A stretch of 52,832 nucleotides of DNA from an uncultured Spirochaetaceae bacterium (GTDB lineage: Bacteria > Spirochaetota > Spirochaetia > Sphaerochaetales > Sphaerochaetaceae): the NCBI GenBank assembly GCA_944389015.1, contig CALXKS010000046.1:1-52832 (forward strand). Direction: 5' to 3'. Below are positions 7,383 to 15,683 of the stretch, one piece after another. Position 1 is the stretch's first letter; each line of letters opens with the position of its first letter. The translations under genes and the position numbers were made by a program. The notes under the pieces are model-generated. The model was not told where the DNA came from. It was given only the letters and a program-made list of their open reading frames with translations, and ran no database searches.

Positions 7383-10319
7383 ATGCTGAAAGTTGGTATA
7401 GATGTAGGGTCTACAACGATGAAGACTGTCGCGATGAGGGAGGACAACACCCTCGTCTACAGTGATTACCAGCGGCACTATTCGCAGATCATCGAGAAAG
7501 GCAGGGAGATGCTCAGCAGCATGATGGCTGCAATCGGTGATGAAGAGGTATCGATAGCGCTCTCCGGATCTGCAGGAATGGGGCTTGCGGAAGCGGCGGG
7601 AATACCATTTGTTCAGGAAGTCTATGCAACGCGTGTTGCTGCAAAGACATTCATACCCGATACGGATACAATCATAGAGCTTGGCGGAGAGGATGCTAAG
7701 ATCCTTTTCCTTAAGAACGGCCTTGAAGTCAGGATGAACGGGACATGCGCGGGAGGAACCGGCGCATTCATCGATCAGATGGCAACGCTTCTCGGCATCA
7801 GCCGCGATGATATCGATAGACTGAGCGAGCAGTCTACGCAGATCTATACGATCGCATCACGATGTGGTGTTTTCGCCAAATCCGATATACAGCCGATCAT
7901 AAACCAGGGTGCAAGGATCGAGGATGTGGCATCATCAGTTCTGGTGGCAGTAGTCAACCAGACAATCGCAGGGCTTGCGCAGGGACGCAAGATCGAAGGC
8001 AAGGTCATATACCTCGGAGGCCCGCTCACATTCATCCATAGACTGCGGTATTTCTTCGATGAAGCGCTGGAGACAAAGGGCATATGCCCGGAGAACTCCC
8101 TTTACTATGTTGCGATGGGGTCCGCACTCTCTCCCGGCGGGAAGAAGATGAGGATATCCGAGGTAATCGGAGCCCTTGAAAGCTATAAGGGCAAGAATGA
8201 TTTCGTAAAGCTCGATCCTCTCTTCAAGGATGAAGCGGAGTATCAGGCATTCAAAGAGCGCCATGCTAAGGCCGCTGTGCCTTTCCGCAACCCGAATGGA
8301 TATTCGGGAAGGGCCTATCTCGGGATCGATTCCGGGTCCACGACGATAAAGATGTGCATAATTTCCGAGGATGGAGAGCTCATGCTCACACGCTACAGCC
8401 CGAACAACGGCAATCCTGTCCAGGCTGTGCACTCATTCCTCTCCTCTTTCTATGATGCTTACCCTGCGATAACAATCGCCGCATCTGCATCCACCGGATA
8501 CGGTGAGGATCTTATGAAGACAGCGTTCTCGCTGGATTACTCCCTTGTCGAGACAGAGGCCCACTTCATCGGAGCGAAGCACTTCATGCCTGATGTGGAT
8601 TTCATCATCGATATCGGCGGCCAGGACATAAAATGCTTCCGCATACGTGACGGAGTCATCGACGATATATTCCTCAATGAGGCTTGCTCATCCGGATGCG
8701 GATCATTCCTGCAGACATTCGCCAATACACTCGGGAAATCCGCAGAGGAGTTTGCACAGCTTGCTGTAACGGCAAAGGAACCTGTCGATCTCGGATCGAG
8801 ATGCACGGTATTCATGAACTCACAGGTGAAGCAGGCCCAGAAGGATGGAGCATCCATCAATGATATCTCCGCAGGCCTTGCCATAAGCGTTGTCAAGAAT
8901 GCGCTCTACAAAGTCATAAGAACTGCAAATCCCGAAGAGCTTGGCCGCAGGATAGTCACGCAGGGAGGAACATTCCTCAATGATGCTGTGCTGAGATCAT
9001 TCGAGAAGGAACTTGGTCTTGAAGTCGTCAGGCCGCAGATTGCGGGGCTCATGGGAGCATTCGGAGCAGCGCTGTATGCGAAGATGATGGCAAAGAGGCA
9101 GGATCTGCGAGTAAGCCATACAATAAGCCCTGAGGAACTTGATGAACTGAAGCATACAATCAAGAGCGTAAGATGCAATGGCTGTACGAACCACTGCATG
9201 CTGACAGTCAATACATTCGGGACAAAGAGGCGTCTCATCTCCGGAAACAGATGCGAGAAGCCACTCACAGGAAAGGCCCCGGCAGCAGCAGACCGCTACG
9301 ACCTCTATGCCTATAAGCAGGAACTGCTTGAGAGCTACAGAGAGAGAAAAGGCGGAGAAAAAGGGACAATCGGACTTCCGCTCGCACTTGGCATGTATGA
9401 GCTTCTCCCGTTCTATTCCACGCTTTTCCGCTATTTAGGCTATGATGCAATCGTTTCCCCATTCTCTTCCAGGGATCTGTATATCAAGGGACAGGCATCG
9501 ATTCCTTCCGATACAGTATGCTTCCCTGCAAAGCTGATGCATGGGCATATCAGGTACCTGACTGACCAGCACCCGGATATGATCTTCATCCCCTGCTCTT
9601 CCTATAACATCAATGAGGAGAAGGGAAACAACCACTTCAACTGTCCGGTCGTCGCCTATTATGGTGAAGTGATAAAAGGCAATCAGGATATGGAAGGCAT
9701 TCCGCTCGTTCTCGGGTATCTCTCGCTGGAATCGGAGAAGCACCTTGCAAAGAGGATCTCAGAGCTCTTCAATGTGAAGAAGAACGAAGCGCTGAAGGCA
9801 GTGAGAGCCGGATTCGAGGAGCTTAGCGCCTACAGACAGAGAATAATGGACAAAGGATCGGAGATCATACGTATTTCCAGAGAGGAGAAACGCCCGATCA
9901 TAGTGCTTGCAGGACGCCCTTATCATACAGATCCAGAGATAAACCATGGCATTGACCGCATGATTGTGCAGCTAGGAGCCTCTGTGATAACAGAAGACTC
10001 AATTGCCCCGCTTATCGGGAAAGGCGGTGTCAATGTCCTCAATCAATGGACCTACCATGCAAGGATGTATGATGCGGCACGGTATATTGCGAATGAGAAG
10101 GACATGAACCTTGTCCAGCTTGTCTCATTCGGCTGCGGCCTTGATGCTGTGACAACCGATGAGGTCCGGGAGATCCTCAGAAGCGAAGGCAGGATATATA
10201 CGCAGATAAAGATCGACGAGATAACAAACCTCGGAGCTGTCAGGATCAGGATGAGATCCCTGTTCGCTGCTCTCGAGATGGAAGAAGAGAAGGAAAAGGC
10301 AGAGAGCCATAATGGATAA
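7383..10319 (+). CDS. Acyl-CoA dehydratase activase-related protein (double ASKHA domain plus DUF2229)
   Basis: 978 residues. Two BcrAD/BadF-type ASKHA ATPase modules lie in tandem: GIDVGSTTMKTV near residue 5 with the iron-sulfur cysteine in NGTCAGGTG (C122), and GIDSGSTTIKMC near residue 313 with EACSSGCG (C435, C439). A DUF2229-type region follows with a cysteine cluster near 600 (RCNGCTNHC) and conserved C-containing loops to the end. HgdC-like proteins of this group use ATP to push one electron at low potential into a partner iron-sulfur enzyme. The gene overlaps the partner-like gene downstream by 8 nt. In many gut anaerobes these parts occur as one polypeptide of about 1400 residues; here they are split. 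No Shine-Dalgarno site is evident, and an AT-rich TATAAA box lies 9 nt upstream. The physiological substrate is unknown. Confidence 0.85.
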   Translation: MLKVGIDVGSTTMKTVAMREDNTLVYSDYQRHYSQIIEKGREMLSSMMAAIGDEEVSIALSGSAGMGLAEAAGIPFVQEVYATRVAAKTFIPDTDTIIELGGEDAKILFLKNGLEVRMNGTCAGGTGAFIDQMATLLGISRDDIDRLSEQSTQIYTIASRCGVFAKSDIQPIINQGARIEDVASSVLVAVVNQTIAGLAQGRKIEGKVIYLGGPLTFIHRLRYFFDEALETKGICPENSLYYVAMGSALSPGGKKMRISEVIGALESYKGKNDFVKLDPLFKDEAEYQAFKERHAKAAVPFRNPNGYSGRAYLGIDSGSTTIKMCIISEDGELMLTRYSPNNGNPVQAVHSFLSSFYDAYPAITIAASASTGYGEDLMKTAFSLDYSLVETEAHFIGAKHFMPDVDFIIDIGGQDIKCFRIRDGVIDDIFLNEACSSGCGSFLQTFANTLGKSAEEFAQLAVTAKEPVDLGSRCTVFMNSQVKQAQKDGASINDISAGLAISVVKNALYKVIRTANPEELGRRIVTQGGTFLNDAVLRSFEKELGLEVVRPQIAGLMGAFGAALYAKMMAKRQDLRVSHTISPEELDELKHTIKSVRCNGCTNHCMLTVNTFGTKRRLISGNRCEKPLTGKAPAAADRYDLYAYKQELLESYRERKGGEKGTIGLPLALGMYELLPFYSTLFRYLGYDAIVSPFSSRDLYIKGQASIPSDTVCFPAKLMHGHIRYLTDQHPDMIFIPCSSYNINEEKGNNHFNCPVVAYYGEVIKGNQDMEGIPLVLGYLSLESEKHLAKRISELFNVKKNEALKAVRAGFEELSAYRQRIMDKGSEIIRISREEKRPIIVLAGRPYHTDPEINHGIDRMIVQLGASVITEDSIAPLIGKGGVNVLNQWTYHARMYDAARYIANEKDMNLVQLVSFGCGLDAVTTDEVREILRSEGRIYTQIKIDEITNLGAVRIRMRSLFAALEMEEEKEKAESHNG

Positions 10320-11568
10320 GAAAGTCTTTACGAAGGAGATGAAGGATGCAGGGTATCAGATAGCGATACCCAATATGTCACCGGTTCACTTCAACATAAT
10401 GAAGCGTATATTCATCAATCATGGCTTCAGACCTGTTCTTCTGGAGAACAGTTCCCCTACCGTCATACAGGAAGGCCTGAGATATGTCCATAATGATATG
10501 TGCTATCCATGTCTGCTTGTTATCGGACAGATCATAGATGCCATCAACCGGGGTATCGTCGACAAAGACCACTGTGCTGTCATTATTTCACAGACAGGAG
10601 GTGGATGCAGAGCCTCAAACTACTATTTCCTGCTGATGAAAGCTCTGGAAAGAGCCGGGCTTGGCAACATTCCTGTCATATCGGCGAACCTTCAGGGGAT
10701 GAATTCGAATCCAGGCTTTCAGATCAGCTTCTCGATGCTTGTCCAGGCATTCACTGCGCTCGTCTATGGAGACCTCATCATGCTCCTTTCAAATCAGGTA
10801 AGGCCATATGAGATCAACAAAGGCGATACAGATAGGGTGATTGATAAATGGACCGTCATCCTCGGAGACTGCTATGAGAAGAACAGAGGATACTTCTGGG
10901 GCAATATGAAGAAGAAGCTCAACGAGATCTCCGATGATTTTGCCGCAATCCCTGTGAAACGCACCCCGAAAGTCAAGGTCGGAGTCGTTGGGGAGATCTA
11001 TATGAAGTACTCGCGTCTCGGGAACAGCGATCTTCAGGGTTTCCTTGAGAAGGAGGACTGCGAGGTCATGCTCCCTCCTATGATGGGATTCGTGCTCTAC
11101 TGCTTCTCCAATGGAATAAAGGATGAAGAGTACTATGGCGGAAGAATGAAGTACGCATTCCTCATGAAGCATATCGGGATGCCGATACTCTCCATTGTCG
11201 AGAAATGGTCGGAAGAGGCAGTGCTGCGCCATCCCGAATTCAACAGGGCGGCCTCATTCAAGGAACTCGAGGAGTATGGAGAACGCTTCATCGACAGAGG
11301 CTGCAAGATGGGCGAAGGCTGGCTTCTTACTGCCGAGATGGTGGAGCTCATCGAGAAAGGATATGGGAATATCGTATGTACTCAGCCATTCGGCTGCCTT
11401 CCGAACCATATCTGCGGCAAGGGAATGATAAGACCGCTGAAGGAAGCCTATCCGGATTCGAATATCGTCCCTATCGACTATGATCCATCGGCAACGAAGG
11501 TCAATCAGGAGAACAGAATCAAGCTTATGCTGGCGGTTGCGAAGGAAAAGCTTGAAGAAGAGAAGTGA
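10312..11568 (+). CDS. 2-hydroxyacyl-CoA dehydratase (HgdB/BcrC)-like iron-sulfur protein
   Basis: 418 residues. Three conserved cysteine sites are visible: DMCYPC (near 62-67), TGGGCRASNY (near 100) and QPFGCLPNH (near 363). In HgdB/BcrC and double-cubane-cluster proteins such cysteines bind iron-sulfur clusters that receive activated electrons. Its start overlaps the activase gene by 8 nt, which fits an electron donor and acceptor pair. No acyl-CoA transferase or dehydratase alpha subunit is adjacent, so a classical amino acid fermentation dehydratase cannot be claimed; a reductase for another small substrate is equally possible. Confidence 0.82.
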   Translation: MDKKVFTKEMKDAGYQIAIPNMSPVHFNIMKRIFINHGFRPVLLENSSPTVIQEGLRYVHNDMCYPCLLVIGQIIDAINRGIVDKDHCAVIISQTGGGCRASNYYFLLMKALERAGLGNIPVISANLQGMNSNPGFQISFSMLVQAFTALVYGDLIMLLSNQVRPYEINKGDTDRVIDKWTVILGDCYEKNRGYFWGNMKKKLNEISDDFAAIPVKRTPKVKVGVVGEIYMKYSRLGNSDLQGFLEKEDCEVMLPPMMGFVLYCFSNGIKDEEYYGGRMKYAFLMKHIGMPILSIVEKWSEEAVLRHPEFNRAASFKELEEYGERFIDRGCKMGEGWLLTAEMVELIEKGYGNIVCTQPFGCLPNHICGKGMIRPLKEAYPDSNIVPIDYDPSATKVNQENRIKLMLAVAKEKLEEEK

Positions 11569-11593
11569 CATAGAGCTGATATAAGGCTATTAT
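11565..11593 (+). promoter_or_regulatory. Near-consensus promoter giving a leaderless lrgA-like mRNA
   Basis: GTGACA (11565-11570) and TATTAT (11588-11593) are separated by 17 bp. The ATG at 11600 follows the -10 box after 6 nt, so transcription should start at or next to the A of the start codon. No Shine-Dalgarno sequence could be present in such a message. Confidence 0.65.
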
Positions 11594-11599
11594 GGCGGC

Positions 11600-11962
11600 A
11601 TGGAAACTCTATCCGAGCTAATAATAATAGCCTTGCTATCACTCTCCGGAAGCGCAATAGCCGCCGTGCTTCCCTTTGCATTCCCCCCTGCTGTGATATC
11701 CCTGTTCCTTCTCCTTATCCTTCTGCTTTCCGGAGCGATAAAGGAAGAAGGTCTGGAAGCGTCTTCAGGGTTCTTCATCAAATACATGGCTCTTTTCTTT
11801 GTACCATCCGGCGTTGAGATCATTGAATATACCGATCTCCTTGCCTCTTCATGGATCCACATACTTGCTATATCAGCAATTTCCCTTGTGATAACCTTCC
11901 TGGCCGCTGCAAAGGCTGTCGAGATCACGGAGAGGATAATGAGAAGGAGGGAGAACGCATGA
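11600..11962 (+). CDS. lrgA: LrgA/CidA-like holin-type membrane protein
   Basis: 120 residues, four predicted membrane helices, typical LrgA length. It contains the family pattern PPAVISLFLLLILLL followed by a kinked segment and FFVPSGVEIIEY. LrgA acts with LrgB; in Firmicutes the pair influences murein hydrolase activity, and related pairs take up pyruvate or export small metabolites. The stop overlaps the LrgB start as ATGA. The gene has its own promoter and appears leaderless. Confidence 0.85.
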   Translation: METLSELIIIALLSLSGSAIAAVLPFAFPPAVISLFLLLILLLSGAIKEEGLEASSGFFIKYMALFFVPSGVEIIEYTDLLASSWIHILAISAISLVITFLAAAKAVEITERIMRRRENA

Positions 11963-12654
11963 TCGGAAAGATAGCAGAAGCAATCACTGCAACTCCGCTC
12001 TTCGGAGCAACCATCACAATACTTGCATACTGGATCGGTCTTAAAGCAAGCAGGAAGCTGAAGCTTGCTGTCTTCAATCCGTATCTCATCGCTGTCATGC
12101 TGATTGTAGGCCTCCTTGCCGTCTCAGGTGTTCCCTACTCCGTATATGCCAACGGAGGTGATTTCATAGGGATGTTCCTCACCCCCGTAACCACAATACT
12201 CGCAGTCTCGATATACCGGCAGAGGGAAATCGTTAAGTCGCACTTCCTGCCAATACTCATAGGAACCCTTGTCGGCAGCATTGTCAGCGTAATCGCGGTA
12301 GTATCGCTTTCAGCAGCATTCGGAATAACAGAAGAGCTAAAATACTCTCTCATCCCAAAGAGCGTCACGACCCCGATCGCAGTCGCCATCTCGGATTCTT
12401 TAGGAGGGATACGAAGCCTTACAGTTACAGCCCTTATAATCACTGGGGTACTCGGGAATATCATGGCACCGCTTCTCGCAAAGCTTTTCAGGGTGAAATC
12501 AAGAATCGCAACAGGCGTTGCAATCGGAACTGCAAGCCATGTCATCGGTACATCGAAAGCCATGGAGATGGGAGAGGATATAGGAGCCATGAGCGGTATT
12601 GCACTCTCCTTCTCCGGCATTATCACCGCGATATTCGTTTCGTTTGCATTCTAA
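11959..12654 (+). CDS. lrgB: LrgB-like membrane protein
   Basis: 231 residues with about six membrane spans. Typical LrgB segments are visible: NPYLIAVMLIVGLL, FLTPVTTILAVSIY, SVTTPIAVAISDSLGG and GTASHVIGTSKA. The start at 11959 is set by the ATGA overlap with lrgA and an AAGGAGGGA ribosome site; a longer in-frame reading would run far into lrgA. Partner of the preceding gene. Confidence 0.9.
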   Translation: MIGKIAEAITATPLFGATITILAYWIGLKASRKLKLAVFNPYLIAVMLIVGLLAVSGVPYSVYANGGDFIGMFLTPVTTILAVSIYRQREIVKSHFLPILIGTLVGSIVSVIAVVSLSAAFGITEELKYSLIPKSVTTPIAVAISDSLGGIRSLTVTALIITGVLGNIMAPLLAKLFRVKSRIATGVAIGTASHVIGTSKAMEMGEDIGAMSGIALSFSGIITAIFVSFAF

Positions 12655-12662
12655 ATTCAATA

Positions 12663-12674
12663 TTTATGCATAAA
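12663..12674. promoter_or_regulatory. Palindrome TTTATGCATAAA upstream of tryptophanase
   Basis: A perfect 12-bp palindrome in an AT-rich 103-bp gap between lrgB and the tryptophanase gene. It resembles a half of the TTTGCATAAA inverted pair upstream of the branched-chain amino acid binding protein. It may be an operator; no regulator is identified. Confidence 0.3.
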
Positions 12675-12757
12675 ATATAAATTTTTCTGCATATTATCTG
12701 ATTTTTTATTTGACATATCCCTCTCAATTGCAGAAACTACAGAAAAAGCGAGGGTAT

Positions 12758-14203
12758 ATGGCAGAAATCCAATTCTATACAGGGGAGAATGTTCCCCTTG
12801 AACTGCATAAAGTAAGAATCGTACAGAAGCTCGATCTTGTTCCTGTAGAAAGAAGAGCTGAAGCAATAACTGAAGCAGGAAACAATACGTTCCTCCTTAA
12901 GAACAAGGACATATTCCTTGATATGCTCACCGACAGCGGAGTCAATGCCATGAGCGACAGGCAGCTGGCCTCTATGATGGTTGCTGATGACAGCTATGCA
13001 GGCAGTGCCACATTCACCCGTCTTACAGATAAGCTCAAGGAGATCTTCAATACCGACTACTTCCTCCCCGCGCATCAGGGAAGAGCTGCTGAGAACATCA
13101 TTGCGATGACATTCGTCAAGGAAGGCTCGATAATCCCCATGAACTATCACTTCACGACGACGAAGGCCCATGTCACAAGACTCGGAGGAAGCGTTGAGGA
13201 ACTTGTTATCGATGAGGGCATACAGATCACAAGCGATCATCCTTTCAAAGGCAATTTCGATCTGGACAAGCTGAAGAAGCTCCTTGACGAGAAAGGAGAA
13301 AGAATCCCGTTCGTAAGAATCGAAGCTGGGACAAACCTCATCGGAGGACAGCCGCTCTCTCTTGAGAACATGGAAGCCACTGCGGATCTGGTCCACAGCT
13401 ATGGCAAGCTCATGGTAATCGATGCAAGTCTCCTTCAGGATAACCTCTACTTCATCAAGACAAGGGAGGAAGCGGCGAAGGATCTTTCCATCAGGGAAAT
13501 CACTAAGCGCATCTCCGCGAAGATGGATATCATATACTTCTCAGCCAGAAAGCTCGGCTTTGCCCGCGGCGGTGGCATCGCGCTACATGATAAGGCTCTC
13601 TACACGAAGATGAGAGAGCTTGTACCGATGTTCGAAGGCTTCCTTACCTATGGCGGTATGAGTGTAAGGGAAATGGAGGCAATGGCAGTCGGACTTGAGG
13701 AGACTATGGACATGGATGTCATATCCCAGGGACCTCTCTTCATCGAGTACATGACCAATGAGCTTATCAGACTTGGAGTCCCGGTTGTCACTCCTCCAGG
13801 AGGACTCGGATGCCATCTCGACGCATCCAGATTCATCCCACATGTACGGCAGGAGGAATACCCTGCTGCAGCACTTGGAGCCGCTGTATACATCGCAGGT
13901 GGCATAAGAGGAATGGAACGAGGTACAGTCTCAGAGCAGAGGGAACCTGATGGATCCGAGCATCTTGCATCCGTAGAGCTCCTGCGCCTTGCAATGCCAA
14001 GACGTGTATTCACCCTCTCGCAGGTGAAGTACGCAGTGGACAGAATCAAATGGCTCTATGACCACAGAGATCTCATCGGAGGCCTCAGATTCGTTGAGGA
14101 GCCATCATCGCTTCGTTTCTTCTTCGGCAGGCTTGAACCGACCTCAGACTGGCAGGATAAGCTGGTGAAAGCCTTCAGAAAAGACTTCGGAGACAGCCTC
14201 TGA
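12758..14203 (+). CDS. tnaA: Tryptophanase / beta-eliminating lyase family
   Basis: 481 residues, the normal length for tryptophanase or tyrosine phenol-lyase. The PLP lysine is K265 in FSARKLGF, matching the SAKKD site of E. coli TnaA. Other shared blocks: FLLKNKDIFLDMLTDSG, PAHQGRAAEN, FKGNFDLDKL, GFLTYGGMS, and AAALGAAVYIAGGIRGME near the end. The reaction would release pyruvate and ammonia plus indole or phenol; sequence alone does not fix which. The start was chosen at 12758 because it follows a GAGGG ribosome site. The stop is separated from the convergent gene only by a shared hairpin. Confidence 0.85.
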   Translation: MAEIQFYTGENVPLELHKVRIVQKLDLVPVERRAEAITEAGNNTFLLKNKDIFLDMLTDSGVNAMSDRQLASMMVADDSYAGSATFTRLTDKLKEIFNTDYFLPAHQGRAAENIIAMTFVKEGSIIPMNYHFTTTKAHVTRLGGSVEELVIDEGIQITSDHPFKGNFDLDKLKKLLDEKGERIPFVRIEAGTNLIGGQPLSLENMEATADLVHSYGKLMVIDASLLQDNLYFIKTREEAAKDLSIREITKRISAKMDIIYFSARKLGFARGGGIALHDKALYTKMRELVPMFEGFLTYGGMSVREMEAMAVGLEETMDMDVISQGPLFIEYMTNELIRLGVPVVTPPGGLGCHLDASRFIPHVRQEEYPAAALGAAVYIAGGIRGMERGTVSEQREPDGSEHLASVELLRLAMPRRVFTLSQVKYAVDRIKWLYDHRDLIGGLRFVEEPSSLRFFFGRLEPTSDWQDKLVKAFRKDFGDSL

Positions 14204-14950
14204 TCACCATCCCCTCTTCGGAGGGGATTGCTTTCCAGCAATTGCCTTTTCCCTCATGATACAGGGAATCCCATACATCGGAATCCAGCAGATAGTAGCA
14301 AGGACCGGGAATGCAAGGAGATACAATGAGCCGGCATAAGCCTCTATCCATTTAAGCGGATTATCTTTTCCTCCACCATTGATGAAAAAGAAATCGGTTC
14401 CAAGAGCATTGTTGAGAAAATGCATTAATATCATCATAACAGCAATAAATGGAATGATAATCTGCAGGCTCTTCGCAGAGGGCCTGAATCCTCCATATAG
14501 AAGAAGACATGGATAGAGCGCTATCAGTATATGGATCGAAAAAGAATGGATTGACATGATGTTACAGAAAGGCAGTACCGAAGCCCACTCAGGAAAAGCA
14601 AGCGCCATCAAGGCTGTCGGGAGCGATACCGCATAAAGGTACTCGGCAATGATTCTTTTTCCTGTTATGCGATGGAGAATCACAGCGAATACAGATAGTG
14701 AGCATATATGAAGCGGCAGCAGGCTGCATGTCCACTGCCCTGTAATAACAGCGGAAACATGCTTTATGATCTCATCTGCGGCAATCAGGATGGCAATCAC
14801 AGATGACAGTCCCTTCTGTTTCGACCGATGGTGTTTGATCAGGAAGAGAGCAATAAAGAATAAAAGGATCCAGAATACATGGCCTATGGAGAACATTCCC
14901 ATTCCCTTGCCTATCCCGATAGTCTCTTCAGTCCTGAGGAAATCATTCAT
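14204..14950 (-). CDS. YwaF/TIGR02206 family integral membrane protein
   Basis: 248 residues, seven or so membrane helices. It shows the family pattern LPLHICSLSVF near 78-88, IMSIHSFSIH, and a GTDFFFI segment late in the chain. The function of YwaF-like proteins is not established. The gene has an extended -10 (TGC TATCAT, 14965-14957) exactly 6 nt before the ATG and no ribosome site, so it is probably leaderless. Its last codons (about KQSPPKRGW) encode one arm of the hairpin shared with tnaA. Confidence 0.72.
   Translation of the reverse strand: MNDFLRTEETIGIGKGMGMFSIGHVFWILLFFIALFLIKHHRSKQKGLSSVIAILIAADEIIKHVSAVITGQWTCSLLPLHICSLSVFAVILHRITGKRIIAEYLYAVSLPTALMALAFPEWASVLPFCNIMSIHSFSIHILIALYPCLLLYGGFRPSAKSLQIIIPFIAVMMILMHFLNNALGTDFFFINGGGKDNPLKWIEAYAGSLYLLAFPVLATICWIPMYGIPCIMREKAIAGKQSPPKRGW
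14209..14228. terminator. Bidirectional terminator hairpin between tnaA and the ywaF-like gene
   Basis: ATCCCCTC (14209-14216), loop TTCG, GAGGGGAT (14221-14228): a perfect 8-bp stem with a stable UUCG-type loop. It starts 6 nt after the tnaA stop and lies inside the last codons of the convergent gene. U-runs are weak on both sides. Confidence 0.6.
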
Positions 14951-15014
14951 AGCTATATGATAGCAACTGAAAGCTGTTTTTATATTTATATCAGGTGTTC
15001 ATTATTCATATATC

Positions 15015-15629
15015 CTAGGACAGCTTTTCCACAAGTCTTGACCATCCAGGTTCGCATCTTGAAGATGCTGGGACAGTGGCAGATTCTCTCTTATTGATTG
15101 CTTTTATGATGCCTGCTAAATCTGCAGCAGCCTCCTCTGCGCTTCTTCCATTGATATCAAAAATCAGTGGTATATTGATCATAGCCTTATTCATTGCTTT
15201 GCAATCGCCCTTAATGTCCCTGATAATACGGCTTGCATGCTTTTCTTTATATCCATCATCAGGAAGAAGCTGATCGTTGTCATCAGTATATATAAGCCGA
15301 TCAAATATATTATCAGGACTATCCACAAGCCGTATGCATACAGTATCCCGACGATTCAGGATCCCGTTCAAAGGCCGGGCATACCAGCATGGCATATATG
15401 AAAGAATGCAATTATCGGAAACAGAGTCCAGAAGAGATGACATAATCCCTGCTTTGCGCTTATCTCTTTCATAGACAAATGGAAACTGATTCTGGAAATC
15501 TATGGATCTGCCATATATCTCCCTTATTCTCTCATCCATATCACTGAATTCATATCCCAATGTCTCCGCAATAAGCTTTCCTAATGTTGTCTTTCCGACG
15601 CAACTAACTCCGAAGAGAATATACTTCAT
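15015..15629 (-). CDS. Shikimate kinase-like P-loop kinase
   Basis: 204 residues. The Walker A motif GVSCVGKTT (7-15) is followed by LGKLIAETLGYEFSDMDERI, which matches the P-loop plus D-x-D layout of shikimate kinases. After residue 40 the match fades and the chain is longer than a usual shikimate kinase (about 170), so the substrate is uncertain; a nucleotide, small-molecule or tRNA-related kinase is possible. A CATTAT box overlaps the preceding terminator and lies 6 nt before the ATG, and no Shine-Dalgarno site is present. Confidence 0.6.
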   Translation of the reverse strand: MKYILFGVSCVGKTTLGKLIAETLGYEFSDMDERIREIYGRSIDFQNQFPFVYERDKRKAGIMSSLLDSVSDNCILSYMPCWYARPLNGILNRRDTVCIRLVDSPDNIFDRLIYTDDNDQLLPDDGYKEKHASRIIRDIKGDCKAMNKAMINIPLIFDINGRSAEEAAADLAGIIKAINKRESATVPASSRCEPGWSRLVEKLS

Positions 15630-15662
15630 GCAATAATAATGCCTCTCCGTCAGCGAAGAGGC
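15630..15662 (-). terminator. Terminator of the BMP binding protein gene, overlapping the next promoter
   Basis: On the minus strand GCCTCTTCG, loop CTGA, CGGAGAGGC (one G-U pair) is followed by ATTATTATT. The last stem base and the tail form the CATTAT -10 candidate of the downstream kinase gene, so ending one message and starting the next share the same bases. Confidence 0.6.
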
Positions 15663-15683
15663 AAGACTATCAGAATGATCTGA

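Noticed and set aside
11851..11958. N-terminal extension of LrgB
   Set aside because: It lies within lrgA in another frame; ATGA overlap and the ribosome site favour 11959.
12737..13396. 219-codon minus-strand frame opposite tryptophanase
   Set aside because: Shadow of a conserved PLP enzyme gene, no recognisable domain.
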